In this document: positions 9,481 to 19,166 of the stretch, piece by piece
Layout: every line of letters starts with the position of its first letter
How positions within the stretch are numbered: position 1 is the stretch's first letter
Assembly: GCF_026239735.1 (NCBI RefSeq)
Contig: NZ_JAPIVT010000001.1
Coordinates: 620,001 to 684,000 of the forward strand
DNA length: 64,000 nt
DNA from: Pedobacter sp. MC2016-05
Lineage (GTDB): Bacteria > Bacteroidota > Bacteroidia > Sphingobacteriales > Sphingobacteriaceae
Direction of reading: 5' to 3'
Notes under the pieces: generated by a model
What the model was told of the DNA's origin: nothing
Seen by the model: only the letters and a program-made list of their open reading frames with translations
The model's database searches: none
Translations under genes and position numbers: made by a program

Positions 9481-10047
9481 ATGAAAGATATTAATGTTAA
9501 CATGACAGAGGTACGACATAATTTCTCGTTGAAAAATAAATTGGGCAGAATAATATGGACGTTTGCTAGTTTTTTATTTTTCAAGCCGTTCGTTCCTAGG
9601 CCATTCAGGAAGTGGAGGATATTTGTCTTGAGATGCTTTGGAGCGAAAATCGGCTGGACAAGTACTATTCATTCTTCAGTTATAATATGGGCACCTTGGA
9701 ATCTTGTAGTTGGAGAATTTACAGCGATAGGCCCAGGTGTAGACTGTTATAATCAAGGAAAAATTACCATAGGATCTAATGCTACGGTTTCGCAAAAAGC
9801 ATATCTTTGTGCGTCATCCCACGATTTTAACGACCCAATACACTCATTAGTTCTTAGACCTATTGAGATTAAAGATAGGGTGTGGATCGCAGCAGATGCT
9901 TTCATTGGCCCCGGTGTTATTGTCGAAATAGGAGCCGTTGTTGGCGCCAGAGCCGCAGTGTTCAAAAATGTGATGCCTTGGACAGTTGTCGGGGGTAATC
10001 CTGCGATTTATCTTAAAGAAAGAAAAATAATATCCAAACTCAAATGA
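9481..10047 (+). CDS. WcaF-like hexapeptide acetyltransferase
   Basis: This 188-residue protein contains IGWTSTIHSSVIIWAPWNL, VGEFTAIGPGVDCYNQGKI and CASSHDFNDPIHSLV. That layout is specific to the WcaF/LbH colanic-acid acetyltransferase subgroup. The last helix turns (KDRVWIAADAFIGPGVIVE, then PWTVVGGNPAIYLKERK) complete the fold. It would O-acetylate a sugar using acetyl-CoA in the cytoplasm. It lies between the FrhB-like gene and a GT2 gene whose start overlaps its stop (ATGA). The WcaF resemblance agrees with the WcaI-like gene two positions downstream. Confidence 0.88.
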   Translation: MKDINVNMTEVRHNFSLKNKLGRIIWTFASFLFFKPFVPRPFRKWRIFVLRCFGAKIGWTSTIHSSVIIWAPWNLVVGEFTAIGPGVDCYNQGKITIGSNATVSQKAYLCASSHDFNDPIHSLVLRPIEIKDRVWIAADAFIGPGVIVEIGAVVGARAAVFKNVMPWTVVGGNPAIYLKERKIISKLK

Positions 10048-10871
10048 TATCAGTAGTAATTCTTACCAAAAATGAAGAGCAAGATTTACCTGGATGTTTA
10101 GCTTCGGTTAATTGGAGTGATGATGTACACGTGTTCGACTCGTTTAGTAATGATAAAACTGTAGCTATCGCAACCCAAGCTGGTGCGATTGTTACTCAAA
10201 GAGTTTTCGATGGTTATGCGAGACAAAGGAATGCGGCTTTGTCGCTTCCTTTTAAAAATGAATGGCTTTTCATATTAGATGCCGACGAAAGGATCCCAAT
10301 TGCTCTGTTTAACGAAATTAATAATATCCTACAAACCACAGCAGCTGATGTAGATGGCTTTAGGATCAGGCGCCGTGATTTTTTAAATGAAACCTGGTTA
10401 AAACATGCGCAAATTTCCCCCTTTTATATTCGTTTGGTTAGAAGAGGCAAAGCTGTGTATCATCGAGAGGTTAACGAGGTAATTGAGGTACCAGGTAGGA
10501 TAAACGAGATTAAAGGTTATTTTGATCATTATCCCTTTTCTAAAGGCTATCGCCATTGGCTAGACAAGCATAATGTTTATTCTACAATGGAAGCACAACG
10601 CTGGATAGATGAACATACTAGTGGGATTGAATTTTCTCTTAAAACAGCTTTGTTTGGTAAAGATTTCTCAGAGAAAAGATACCATCAAAAAGGACTTTTT
10701 TACAAAATACCTGGCAGATACATTATCAAATGGTTTTATATGGTAATATGGCGGAGAGCATTTTTAGATGGGAAGGCTGGATTTACTTACGCTACCCTGC
10801 AATCCGTTTACGAGTATTTTATCATCCTAAAAACTAAAGAGATGTTGCATAAAACTAATTTAATAAAATAA
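10044..10871 (+). CDS. WaaE/KdtX-like GT2 glycosyltransferase
   Basis: The start ISVVILTKNEEQDLPGCLASV and the motif FILDADERIP are typical of the LPS core beta-glucosyltransferase (WaaE/KdtX) type of GT2 enzymes. GYFDHYPFSKGYRHWLDKHN in the middle is a conserved acceptor-side segment of that group, and VYSTMEA follows. The family transfers a hexose to a lipid-linked or LPS acceptor at the membrane's inner face. It overlaps both neighbours: ATGA with the upstream acetyltransferase and TAATG with the downstream WcaI-like gene. It is therefore firmly part of the operon. The acceptor is not predictable. Confidence 0.9.
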   Translation: MISVVILTKNEEQDLPGCLASVNWSDDVHVFDSFSNDKTVAIATQAGAIVTQRVFDGYARQRNAALSLPFKNEWLFILDADERIPIALFNEINNILQTTAADVDGFRIRRRDFLNETWLKHAQISPFYIRLVRRGKAVYHREVNEVIEVPGRINEIKGYFDHYPFSKGYRHWLDKHNVYSTMEAQRWIDEHTSGIEFSLKTALFGKDFSEKRYHQKGLFYKIPGRYIIKWFYMVIWRRAFLDGKAGFTYATLQSVYEYFIILKTKEMLHKTNLIK

Positions 10872-12085
10872 TGAGGGTTTTAGTTTTAGGTATAAATTGT
10901 TTCCCTGAATTGACTGGAATAGGCAAGTATAGTGGTGAAATGGTTAACTGGCTTGCTGCTCATGACCACCATACTACCATGGTAACTACTTTCCCATATT
11001 ATCCATATTGGGAAGTTCAGCCACCATATAAGGGGAATTTTTATAAAAAAGATATTTCTCATGGAGGGAACCTTATTATCTATCGCTGCCCGATGTATAT
11101 TCCAAAAGTACCATCTGGTTTTAAGAGATTGCTTCATGAAGCTACTTTTGTCATGAGCTCTTGGTTAGTAGTATTTCGGTTGCTATTTAAGAAAAAATAT
11201 GATATTATATTCACTATTGCTCCACCTTTTCACTTGGGGTTTTTAGCTCTTTTTTATCGGTTTTTTAAGGGCGGTAAAATCATATATCATATTCAGGATT
11301 TGCAGGTTGATGCATCGAAGGAGTTAAAAATGCTGCCATCCGTCCTGTTCCCTGCATTATTTGCGTTGGAGCGCTTGATCTTAAAGAACGTCGACTACGT
11401 AAGCACTATTTCGGATGGGATGATTAAACGAGTTAAGGATAAGGTCAATAAAAAAATATTGTTTTTTCCGAATTGGGTAGACACTGTTAATTTTTCTCCT
11501 CTACCTCATAGAGATTTACTAAAGCCTGAATGGGGTTTTAACGTCAACCAAAAGATCATCTTATATTCAGGTAGTATAGGCGAAAAACAAGGCTTAGATT
11601 CGCTTATACGAATCGCCAAAACGCTCAGAAGTAATCCTCACATTCAGTTTGTTATTTGTGGCACAGGTCCATATAAAGAGAAGTTAATAAGTATGGCAGC
11701 TGCAGATGAATTGACTAATGTGCATTTTTTGCCTCTGCAGCGAGATGCTGTTTTCAATAAGTTTTTAAATATGGCAGATGTACATCTTGTGTTGCAAAAA
11801 AAAGATGCAAGTGATCTTGTAATGCCATCTAAGTTGACAACAATATTGTCTGTCGGTGGACTAGCGCTGGTAACAGCCAATGTCGGCACGACTCTGTGTG
11901 ATGTAGTTAGAGAGAACGAAATGGGTGTTGTTATAGAACCTGAGAATGAACCGTTACTTGCACAAACTATTTTATCCATCACAGAAAGTGACATGAACTC
12001 TTCGAGGTTAAATGCTCGAGCTTATGCCGAAAGATACCTTAATAAGAAAAACATATTAGCCAAGATTTTAGCTGATATAAGTTAA
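10871..12085 (+). CDS. WcaI-like GT4 glycosyltransferase, last gene of the first block
   Basis: The protein opens with VLVLGINCFPELTGIGKYSG and TTFPYYPYWEV, signatures of WcaI of the colanic acid pathway (reported as a fucosyltransferase there). YHIQDLQVDA and PNWVDTVNF are also typical. The GT-B donor domain is clear: ILYSGSIGEKQGLDSLI, VICGTGPYKEKL and VMPSKLTTILSVGG. Its position next to the manC-fcl-gmd genes for GDP-L-fucose fits use of a GDP-sugar, but that is inference. The start overlaps the previous stop (TAATG). The gene ends the plus-strand block and faces manC convergently across 544 nt. Confidence 0.9.
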   Translation: MRVLVLGINCFPELTGIGKYSGEMVNWLAAHDHHTTMVTTFPYYPYWEVQPPYKGNFYKKDISHGGNLIIYRCPMYIPKVPSGFKRLLHEATFVMSSWLVVFRLLFKKKYDIIFTIAPPFHLGFLALFYRFFKGGKIIYHIQDLQVDASKELKMLPSVLFPALFALERLILKNVDYVSTISDGMIKRVKDKVNKKILFFPNWVDTVNFSPLPHRDLLKPEWGFNVNQKIILYSGSIGEKQGLDSLIRIAKTLRSNPHIQFVICGTGPYKEKLISMAAADELTNVHFLPLQRDAVFNKFLNMADVHLVLQKKDASDLVMPSKLTTILSVGGLALVTANVGTTLCDVVRENEMGVVIEPENEPLLAQTILSITESDMNSSRLNARAYAERYLNKKNILAKILADIS

Positions 12086-12425
12086 AAATGTTTCCTCAAA
12101 ATTTTCTTTAGAGTTTGTCCTGTAATCTTATGATTATTAAAACAGAGTGAATAGTCATGTAGTTGCTTAAACTATAGTACTGTACATTTTACTGCATTTT
12201 GGTATTGCACCATTGTCTAGACTGTGAATATTAGGTAGACAAATAATTTGTTAGGTGCTGAGAAATTGACTAAAATACCTGACATATTTTACTACCCATA
12301 AATCACGTTAAGAAATAGCTTGTTTTAAGTTTCTTAATATTAAAGATAGTCTTCATCAGCTAACTAAAATTAATTTTATGCCCAACGCTATTATGTCTAG
12401 GAGTTCTATATCTCCGCTAGAAACT

Positions 12426-12446
12426 AATATGCGAATTTCGCATATT
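12426..12446. repeat. Near-perfect palindrome (10-bp arms, 1-nt centre)
   Basis: The arms AATATGCGAA and TTCGCATATT are exact reverse complements around a single T. A partial copy of the arm (AATGCGAATA) recurs inside the loop of the inverted repeat 40 nt downstream. The symmetry and size fit a dimeric regulator site or a short hairpin. It is not followed by a T-tract, so simple terminator function is doubtful. Confidence 0.6.
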
Positions 12447-12481
12447 CTTGATTCAAATTAGGTAAAGAATTTGATTTGTAT

Positions 12482-12552
12482 TTATGGATTATCTTATAAT
12501 ATCTATATCAAAAATGCGAATAGTAACTCAAATATTATAAGATAATCCATAA
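12482..12552. terminator. 21-bp perfect inverted repeat, possible bidirectional terminator
   Basis: Arms at 12482-12502 and 12532-12552 are exact reverse complements over 21 bp, beginning TTATGGATTATC, with a 29-nt loop. It lies between convergent operons, so a bidirectional terminator or transcription-collision structure is the simplest reading. The stem is very AT-rich and lacks a GC-rich base or U-tract, which is atypical; remnant mobile-element ends are an alternative. Confidence 0.45.
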
Positions 12553-12629
12553 TAAGTTAGAAGAACATTACGATCAAATTTTACTATGACGGTTAATAAC
12601 TTTAAAACCAAATGATTCTTTAGAATTTA

Positions 12630-13709
12630 TCAAATAAAATCATCTCCATATAACTGGTTCATTTGTTTAACAACCTCCTTAATCTGTTGTTCTTCAGCCT
12701 TTGGATAGATCAACAGCGCATTACCTTCATCAACAACTATAAAGTTTTCTAATCCCCTAATTACAGCTAACTTATGGTTGCTTATATGAATTATGCTGTT
12801 AGTCGTTGCGCTAACATCAATCTGTCGACCTGCTATAACGTTTTGTTGTTTATCTTTTGGTGCGGCTTCATAAAGTGATGCCCACGTACCTAAATCCGAC
12901 CAACCAAATTCTGCTGGAATAGTATAAACATTTGTCGCCTGTTCCATAATTGCATAGTCTATCGAAATGTTGGGAGATTTAGGGTAGTTGACTTCGATAA
13001 AGTTAACTTCTGCCGCAGTATTGTATGTTCCCACCCCCTGCTCAAACAAATTATGAATTTCTGATGAGTATTCTGACAATGCACTTAAAATTGAGCCGAC
13101 CTTCCAGATAAAAATACCTGCATTCCATACATAGTTGCCTTCCTCTATAAATTTCTGGGCATTTTCCAGATTAGGTTTTTCCTTAAATTGGATAACCTTA
13201 TGTACTCCATCCTGGTCTCCAATCTCATATTTAATATAACCGTAACCCGTATCCGGCCTAACCGGAGTAATCCCCAGCGTTACCAGAGCTTCATTTTGTT
13301 CAGTATATTTCAGCGCCTGGTTTATTTTCTCAATGAAGATGTCCTCATACAAAATAAAATGATCAGATGGAGCTACAACAATGTTTGCATTGGGATTTAG
13401 TGCATTCAGTTTAAACGAAGCATATGCTATACATGGAGCGGTATTGTTTCTACTTGGCTCACATATCAGCTGCGATGAGCTAATACCCTGAAGTTGTTGC
13501 AAAATGATTTCTTCGTATTGGCTGTTTGTTACGATAAAGATATTTTCCTTCGGACATAGCTTCAAGAACCGTTCGTAGGTTAGCTGTAAAAGTGATTTGC
13601 CAATGCCCAAAATGTCCAAAAACTGTTTAGGGAAATGGTTGCGGCTTTTTGGCCAGAAACGACTGCCGACGCCTCCGGCCATTATCAATACATAGTTGTT
13701 TGAATTCAT
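12630..13709 (-). CDS. manC: Mannose-1-phosphate guanylyltransferase
   Basis: It converts mannose-1-phosphate and GTP to GDP-mannose, the precursor of GDP-L-fucose. The N-terminus NYVLIMAGGVGSRFWPKSR is the nucleotidyltransferase signature loop. VIQFKEKPN and NAGIFIWKVGSIL are conserved sugar-binding segments, and EFGWSDLGTW closes the active site. At 359 residues it is the single-domain form, without a phosphomannose isomerase domain. It is the last gene of the gmd-fcl-manC operon, starting 4 nt after fcl. No manB (phosphomannomutase) or manA is in the window, so mannose-1-phosphate must come from elsewhere. Confidence 0.95.
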   Translation of the reverse strand: MNSNNYVLIMAGGVGSRFWPKSRNHFPKQFLDILGIGKSLLQLTYERFLKLCPKENIFIVTNSQYEEIILQQLQGISSSQLICEPSRNNTAPCIAYASFKLNALNPNANIVVAPSDHFILYEDIFIEKINQALKYTEQNEALVTLGITPVRPDTGYGYIKYEIGDQDGVHKVIQFKEKPNLENAQKFIEEGNYVWNAGIFIWKVGSILSALSEYSSEIHNLFEQGVGTYNTAAEVNFIEVNYPKSPNISIDYAIMEQATNVYTIPAEFGWSDLGTWASLYEAAPKDKQQNVIAGRQIDVSATTNSIIHISNHKLAVIRGLENFIVVDEGNALLIYPKAEEQQIKEVVKQMNQLYGDDFI

Positions 13710-13713
13710 GAAA

Positions 13714-14646
13714 CTAGTTCCAGTTTAGATCTTTTACTTCGTTATAGACTTTCCTAATTCCTTCCTCTAAAGAAACCTTTGCTTTCCAACCTTGAGCATT
13801 CAGTTTCCCAACATCCATTAATTTTCGAGGAGTGCCATCAGGCTTGGAAGTATCGGTAACTATCTCCCCTTCAAAACCAACTATTTTAACTACCAATTGT
13901 GCCAATTCTAATATAGAAACATCTTCCCCAACGCCTATGTTGACCAACCCTGGTTCATTATAACTTTCCATCAGATAAAAGCACGCCTCTGCCAAATCAT
14001 CCACATATAGAAATTCCCTTTTGGGAGCCCCGGTTCCCCAAATCGTTACTGTTGTTTCCCCATTATTTTTTGCTGTAATTACTTTTCTAATCAGTGCAGG
14101 TAAAACGTGGGAATTGTTTAGATCGTAATTGTCATTTGGACCATATAGATTAGTAGGCATTACTGAAATGTAATTGCACCCGTATTGAGAGCGATATGCA
14201 TCGCATAATTTAATTCCTGCAATCTTTGCGATGGCATAGGGCTCATTAGTAGGTTCCAGCTCGCCGGTTAGTAAGTACTCTTCCTTAAGTGGCTGAGGCG
14301 CCAGCTTAGGGTAAATACATGACGACCCCAAGAACATTAATTTGGAAACATTGTGTAAGTAAGCAGAGTGAATCACATTGTTTTGAATCATCAAGTTTTC
14401 ATAAAGAAAATCTGCTCGGTAAATGTTGTTAGCCAGGATACCACCAACCTTAGCGGCAGCCAGAAAAACGTAATCCGGTTTCTCCGTTTCAAAAAAAAGC
14501 TGTACTGCTTGCTGGTCTTTTAAATCCAACTCTTTTGAGGAACGCGTGATTATGTTAGTAAAACCTTCGGCTTTTAATTTCCTAACGATTGCAGAGCCAA
14601 CCATTCCGTTGTGCCCTGCGACGTAAATTTTTGCTGATTGCTCCAT
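13714..14646 (-). CDS. fcl: GDP-L-fucose synthase
   Basis: This NADPH-dependent epimerase-reductase converts GDP-4-keto-6-deoxymannose to GDP-L-fucose. The Rossmann motif is [16 protein letters not shown]. The short-chain dehydrogenase catalytic set is present as LGSSCIYPK (serine) and YAIAKIAG (Tyr-x3-Lys). [12 protein letters not shown] is characteristic of Fcl/WcaG. Length (310 residues) is standard. It lies between gmd (5 nt upstream) and manC (4 nt downstream) on the minus strand, completing the pathway. GDP-fucose would be used by one or more of the nearby glycosyltransferases. Confidence 0.96.
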   Translation of the reverse strand: MEQSAKIYVAGHNGMVGSAIVRKLKAEGFTNIITRSSKELDLKDQQAVQLFFETEKPDYVFLAAAKVGGILANNIYRADFLYENLMIQNNVIHSAYLHNVSKLMFLGSSCIYPKLAPQPLKEEYLLTGELEPTNEPYAIAKIAGIKLCDAYRSQYGCNYISVMPTNLYGPNDNYDLNNSHVLPALIRKVITAKNNGETTVTIWGTGAPKREFLYVDDLAEACFYLMESYNEPGLVNIGVGEDVSILELAQLVVKIVGFEGEIVTDTSKPDGTPRKLMDVGKLNAQGWKAKVSLEEGIRKVYNEVKDLNWN

Positions 14647-14651
14647 AGATC

Positions 14652-15764
14652 TTATTCGAATTGATTTTTAACTGCATAACCTGCCTCTTTCAACATTTTT
14701 TCCTTTTGGAAGTGTTGAACGTCGGCGTTCATCATGTCGTTAACCAATCCCGCCAAGTCATATTTAGGCGTCCAGTTTAATTTTTCTTTGCACTTCGTGG
14801 GATCGCCGATCAACAATTCCACCTCTGTTGGGCGGAAATAACGGGCATCTACCGCTACAACTTCTTTACCAACTTCAACTTGAAACTCTGATTTGCTGCA
14901 CGAAACAACATAACCCTTCTCCTCTACACCTTCACCTTTAAACTCTATTGATATTCCTACTTCTTCAAAGGCCATTTTAATGAAATCTCTTACTGTTGTA
15001 GTCACGCCTGTTGCAATAACAAAATCTTCCGGCTTTTCTTGTTGCAGGATTAACCACATAGCCTCTACATAGTCTTTCGCATGTCCCCAATCCCTGCGGG
15101 CGTCTAGATTTCCCAGATATAATTTATCTTGCATACCTAAAGCAATCTTTGCAGTACCGCGGGTAATTTTACGGGTAACAAATGTCTCTCCTCTTAAAGG
15201 GCTTTCATGGTTAAATAAAATACCGTTACAAGCATATATTCCATAAGCTTCTCTATAGTTTACTGTAATCCAGTAAGCATACATTTTAGCTACTGCATAA
15301 GGAGAGCGAGGGTAAAATGGAGTGGTTTCAGATTGAGGAACTGCTTGAACCAATCCATAAAGCTCCGAGGTTGAAGCTTGATAAACTTTGGTTTTTTCAA
15401 CTAAACCTAAGATACGGATTGCTTCCAAAATCCTAAGTGTTCCGATTCCATCAGCATTTGCAGTGTATTCTGGTGTTTCAAAACTAACCTGCACGTGGCT
15501 CATTGCACCTAAATTATAAATTTCGTCAGGTTGAACTTGTTGTATAATGCGAATAAGATTAGTCGAATCACTCAAGTCGCCATAGTGTAATACAAAACGA
15601 ACATTGCTCTCATGAGGATCTTGATACAAATGATCAATTCGATCGGTGTTGAATAAGGAACTACGTCGTTTGATACCATGGACTTCATATCCTTTTTTCA
15701 ATAATAGATCTGCTAAATATGATCCGTCCTGACCGGTAATTCCGGTAATAAGCGCTTTTTTCAT
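14652..15764 (-). CDS. gmd: GDP-mannose 4,6-dehydratase
   Basis: It converts GDP-mannose to GDP-4-keto-6-deoxymannose, the first committed step to GDP-L-fucose. Visible motifs are [19 protein letters not shown] (NADP binding), [18 protein letters not shown] (Gmd-specific), QASTSELYG, and [10 protein letters not shown] with the Tyr-x3-Lys pair. Near residue 270 it carries the C-terminal insertion common in Bacteroidota Gmd proteins, around [11 protein letters not shown], followed by ARYFRPTEV. It is the first gene of a minus-strand operon. The 291-nt divergent gap to ugd must hold promoters for both sides; I could not pick an exact -7 box there. Confidence 0.96.
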   Translation of the reverse strand: MKKALITGITGQDGSYLADLLLKKGYEVHGIKRRSSLFNTDRIDHLYQDPHESNVRFVLHYGDLSDSTNLIRIIQQVQPDEIYNLGAMSHVQVSFETPEYTANADGIGTLRILEAIRILGLVEKTKVYQASTSELYGLVQAVPQSETTPFYPRSPYAVAKMYAYWITVNYREAYGIYACNGILFNHESPLRGETFVTRKITRGTAKIALGMQDKLYLGNLDARRDWGHAKDYVEAMWLILQQEKPEDFVIATGVTTTVRDFIKMAFEEVGISIEFKGEGVEEKGYVVSCSKSEFQVEVGKEVVAVDARYFRPTEVELLIGDPTKCKEKLNWTPKYDLAGLVNDMMNADVQHFQKEKMLKEAGYAVKNQFE

Positions 15765-16055
15765 TTATTTAAAATTTTTTATTTAGAATTTTCAGAAGAT
15801 TAACAAAAATTTAATATAGATTTTATCTTAGAAGTGTATTAAACAGGGTTTAAATGAAAATTCAATCATTGTTTGTTTCCTTGAAACCATTTTTAAAGGT
15901 TTTACGGCGTAAATATATTCATTTCATTTTAAAATCTTAATTGAGATCAGCTTCTGAGTTGCATTTTTTCAAAAAAAAATGTTTTACCTTAAAAAAAGAA
16001 TTTACCTTTACGATAATATTTAATGAATACCCACTCTAATCTAATTACGTATTAA

Positions 16056-17450
16056 ATGAAGAAAATTACTAGCATTTGCTGCATAGGGGCAGGATATGTA
16101 GGCGGTCCTACAATGGCAGTTGTAGCTAAACAGTGTCCAGATATTAAGGTAACTATAGTTGATTTGAACGAGGCGCGTATTGCAGCCTGGAATGATGAAG
16201 ATGTAAATAACATTCCCGTTTATGAGCCTGGATTAAGTGAAGTGGTTGCAGAGGCAAGAGGAAGAAATCTATTCTTTTCTACTGATGTGGACAAAGCTAT
16301 CGCCGAGGCAGAGATGATTTTCATCTCCGTAAATACGCCCACTAAAACATACGGATCAGGTAAAGGGATGGGCGCTGATTTGAAGTGGATTGAGTTATGT
16401 GCAAGACAAATAGCGAGGGTATCTACCTCGGATAAAATAATCGTTGAAAAATCAACGCTACCAGTTCGGACTGCTGAGGCTGTCCGTGATATTCTCCATA
16501 ATACCGGAAGTGGAGTTAAATTTCAAGTATTATCAAATCCGGAGTTTTTAGCAGAAGGCACGGCTGTTGAAGACCTTTTATCTCCCGATAGAGTGCTTAT
16601 TGGTGGCGATGATACAGAAGAGGGTGAGCAAGCGATTCAATCACTTGTAGATATTTATGCTAATTGGATTCCTCGAGAGCGGATTTTAACAACTAATGTG
16701 TGGTCTTCCGAACTTTCGAAATTGGTTGCCAATGCTTTTTTAGCGCAGCGTATTTCTTCTGTAAATGCTATATCAGAACTTTGCGAGAAGACTGAAGCAA
16801 ATATTAACGAGGTGTCCAGAGCTATCGGTACAGATAGCCGAATAGGTCCAAAGTTCTTAAAGGCATCCGTAGGTTTTGGTGGTTCCTGTTTTCAAAAAGA
16901 CATTTTGAATCTAGTTTATATTTCTCGCTCTTTTGGATTGCAGGAAGTTGCAGATTATTGGGAACAGGTTATCATAATGAATAATCACCAAAGAAGAAGA
17001 TTCGCGTTAAATATTGTTAAAAATCTTTATAACACCGTATCGGGTAAAAAAATTGCATTCCTGGGTTGGGCGTTTAAGAAAGATACCAACGATACTAGAG
17101 AGTCCGCTGCAATCTATGTTGCTGATGAGTTATTAAACGAGCAGGCATTTATTCAGGTGTATGATCCAAAGGTGCAAGAAAAGCAAATCCATCACGACTT
17201 ACAATATTTGGATACTAGGAGTGAGGAAGCAAATAAGAATAATGTAGAGGTTTTTACTGATCCATATGAAGCTTGTAAGGGTGCACATGCAATCGCCGTT
17301 TTGACTGAATGGGATGATTTTAAAGAGTATGATTGGAAGCGTATATATGATGGGATGTTAAAACCTGCAAAAATATTTGATGGTAGAAATCTTTTGGATC
17401 ATAAGTCTCTAAAAGCTATAGGATTTCAGGTTACTGGAATCGGTGTCTAG
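16056..17450 (+). CDS. ugd: UDP-glucose 6-dehydrogenase
   Basis: It oxidises UDP-glucose to UDP-glucuronate with two NAD+. The N-terminal Rossmann motif is [13 protein letters not shown]. The catalytic cysteine is Cys278 in [28 protein letters not shown] is the conserved substrate-binding segment, and [16 protein letters not shown] lies in the C-terminal domain. At 464 residues it is the longer, eukaryote-like UGD form common in Bacteroidota. It is divergent from gmd and followed by a hairpin terminator, so it may be monocistronic. UDP-glucuronate would supply an acidic sugar to the polymer. Confidence 0.96.
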   Translation: MKKITSICCIGAGYVGGPTMAVVAKQCPDIKVTIVDLNEARIAAWNDEDVNNIPVYEPGLSEVVAEARGRNLFFSTDVDKAIAEAEMIFISVNTPTKTYGSGKGMGADLKWIELCARQIARVSTSDKIIVEKSTLPVRTAEAVRDILHNTGSGVKFQVLSNPEFLAEGTAVEDLLSPDRVLIGGDDTEEGEQAIQSLVDIYANWIPRERILTTNVWSSELSKLVANAFLAQRISSVNAISELCEKTEANINEVSRAIGTDSRIGPKFLKASVGFGGSCFQKDILNLVYISRSFGLQEVADYWEQVIIMNNHQRRRFALNIVKNLYNTVSGKKIAFLGWAFKKDTNDTRESAAIYVADELLNEQAFIQVYDPKVQEKQIHHDLQYLDTRSEEANKNNVEVFTDPYEACKGAHAIAVLTEWDDFKEYDWKRIYDGMLKPAKIFDGRNLLDHKSLKAIGFQVTGIGV

Positions 17451-17466
17451 CTAACTGATAGTTGTA

Positions 17467-17503
17467 AAAGGAGTGCATAATCTAATAATTAATGCACTCC
17501 TTT
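17467..17503 (+). terminator. Hairpin terminator after ugd
   Basis: Arms AAAGGAGTGCAT (17467-17478) and ATGCACTCCTTT (17492-17503) are perfectly complementary over 12 bp with a 13-nt loop, starting 16 nt after the ugd stop. The stem ends in TTT but no long T-tract follows. It probably separates ugd from the PGT gene downstream. Confidence 0.75.
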
Positions 17504-17611
17504 GATAAATAATGGAGTTTAGTAAAGTAGGTATTGTAGAAGGTCTGAATTTATATCTCATTACCCTCAACATTCTTCTTACTACTTTTAGCTCTATTGG
17601 TTGCTTTTTTA

Positions 17612-17619
17612 TATATTTG
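17612..17619 (+). promoter_or_regulatory. Candidate Bacteroidota -7 box upstream of the first PGT
   Basis: TATATTTG matches the TAnnTTTG consensus exactly, 24 nt before the ATG at 17644. About 20 nt further up, TTTAG only weakly resembles the -33 TTTG. The site fits a promoter between the ugd terminator and the PGT gene, but an 8-nt AT-rich match alone is weak evidence. Confidence 0.4.
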
Positions 17620-17643
17620 TCTTGTCTATCCTGTATTTAAACT

Positions 17644-19035
17644 ATGACGTCTCCAACTCGCTATCTATATCTGCTTAAATATATTCTGCCTGTAACGGAT
17701 CTCATTATGCTAAATGTGGTATATCTCGTTGCATTCCACCTTACGCCTCTTTTTGGGAAAGAGGTTCATAACGAAATGGACAGGCATCATGTTGTCGTAT
17801 ATAATCTTATCTGGTTGTTCGCCTCCGCTATATTTGGTCTATATTCATCTTACGGTGCTCGAAAATTGGAGCGGATATATAGAGGAACTTACCGAACACT
17901 TTCTGTACACTTTGTATTATATCTTTCCTATCTGTTATTTTCTGCAGAACATGGTTTCTCAAGAGCCTTCTTGATTGTCTTTTATGCTTTACTGGTCATA
18001 TCTTTTATATTGAATAGATTTGTCGGAACCTACATCCAATATGTTGTTCTAAATAAGTTTAAGGCCGCTAAGAAAGTTGCAATTTTAGGGTCTAATGGAA
18101 CCGCTATCAGGTTATCGGAATATATAGGCAAACATAGGAGCTTGGATTTTATCGGATTTGTTGGAAATGATGATGATATCTATGATTCTATAAACGGTCA
18201 TGACTCAATCTCTTCGAAGCTTGAATTAGCCGTCGAAGCAGGGGTTAAGGAGATATACGTTGCTATCGCGCCAAATCGTATGAATGATGTTAGCAGGTTA
18301 GTCTCTGTCGCGGATCAACAATGTGTTAGACTCAAATTTGTGCCTGATATAGGTGGTGCACTTGCTGCCCCATACACAATATCTTATGTTGGTGGAGAGT
18401 TTCCCATGATCACGCTCAGAAATGAGCCACTCGAAGTGATGGGCAACAGATTCAAAAAAAGAGCTTTTGATATCATATTTAGCTTTTTTGTTATTGTATT
18501 TGTGATGAGCTGGCTTTATCCAATCATTGCAATTTTGATTAAAATCCAAAGCCCGGGTCCAGTATTATTTAAGCAGTTGAGAAGTGGTCGTAATGATGAA
18601 CCCTTCTGGTGCTGGAAATTCAGGAGCATGAAGATCAACAAGGATAGTGATAGTAAGCAGGCCACTAAAGATGATGATCGAATTACGAAAATTGGACATT
18701 TTTTAAGAAAGACGAGCTTAGATGAAATGCCTCAGTTTTTTAATGTGTTTTTTGGATCTATGAGTGTCGTAGGACCTAGACCGCATATGCTTAAGCATAC
18801 AGAAGAATACAAACAAATCATTAGTCAATTTATGGTTCGACATTTCTTAAAGCCTGGTATTACCGGATGGGCTCAAGTTAATGGCTTTAGAGGGGAAACC
18901 AAGCAGGATGACGCAATGGAAAACAGAGTTAAATTTGATATTTTTTACCTCGAAAACTGGACCTCCATGCTAGATGTCAAAATTATTTTCATGACGGTAA
19001 TAAATGTATTTCGTGGAGAAGATAATGCCTATTGA
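17644..19035 (+). CDS. WcaJ-like undecaprenyl-phosphate sugar phosphotransferase (initiating PGT)
   Basis: It transfers a sugar-1-phosphate from a UDP-sugar to undecaprenyl phosphate, starting repeat-unit assembly. The N-terminal ~120 residues form several membrane segments. A CoA-binding-like Rossmann region follows (VAILGSNGTAIRL). The catalytic domain shows FKQLRSGRNDEPF, CWKFRSMKIN, RITKIGHFLRKTSLDEMPQ and SVVGPRPHMLKHTEEY, ending in FLKPGITGWAQVNGFRG. It is a paralogue of the gene at 34797, with long matching stretches in the catalytic half. It stands alone between the ugd terminator and a convergent small gene. The donor (UDP-glucose is usual for WcaJ) is inferred. Confidence 0.92.
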   Translation: MTSPTRYLYLLKYILPVTDLIMLNVVYLVAFHLTPLFGKEVHNEMDRHHVVVYNLIWLFASAIFGLYSSYGARKLERIYRGTYRTLSVHFVLYLSYLLFSAEHGFSRAFLIVFYALLVISFILNRFVGTYIQYVVLNKFKAAKKVAILGSNGTAIRLSEYIGKHRSLDFIGFVGNDDDIYDSINGHDSISSKLELAVEAGVKEIYVAIAPNRMNDVSRLVSVADQQCVRLKFVPDIGGALAAPYTISYVGGEFPMITLRNEPLEVMGNRFKKRAFDIIFSFFVIVFVMSWLYPIIAILIKIQSPGPVLFKQLRSGRNDEPFWCWKFRSMKINKDSDSKQATKDDDRITKIGHFLRKTSLDEMPQFFNVFFGSMSVVGPRPHMLKHTEEYKQIISQFMVRHFLKPGITGWAQVNGFRGETKQDDAMENRVKFDIFYLENWTSMLDVKIIFMTVINVFRGEDNAY

Positions 19036-19132
19036 TGCTGGCCTCGATTTTTAAATTTATTTTTTTGGTAAAATTCTTGTTGTGGATGGATTTTTAGAAT
19101 TTGCCATCAGCTTATAATTTATTAACTCCAGT

Positions 19133-19154
19133 TGAAAAAAAAAACCTTTTTTTT
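19133..19154. terminator. A-tract/T-tract hairpin between convergent genes
   Basis: A run of ten As, a short ACC centre and a run of eight Ts form a symmetric element between the PGT stop (19035) and the stop of the minus-strand zinc-ribbon gene (19167). It could act in both directions, although a pure A/T stem is weak. Confidence 0.4.
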
Positions 19155-19166
19155 CTAAGAGCGCGA

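Larger units (their letters stand above)
12086..12629. other. Convergent intergenic region with two inverted repeats
   Basis: No convincing reading frame was found on either strand. The region separates the plus-strand glycosyltransferase operon from the minus-strand manC-fcl-gmd operon. Its right half holds a 21-nt near-palindrome and a 21-bp perfect inverted repeat (listed separately). Both lie where transcription from the two sides would meet. Confidence 0.6.
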
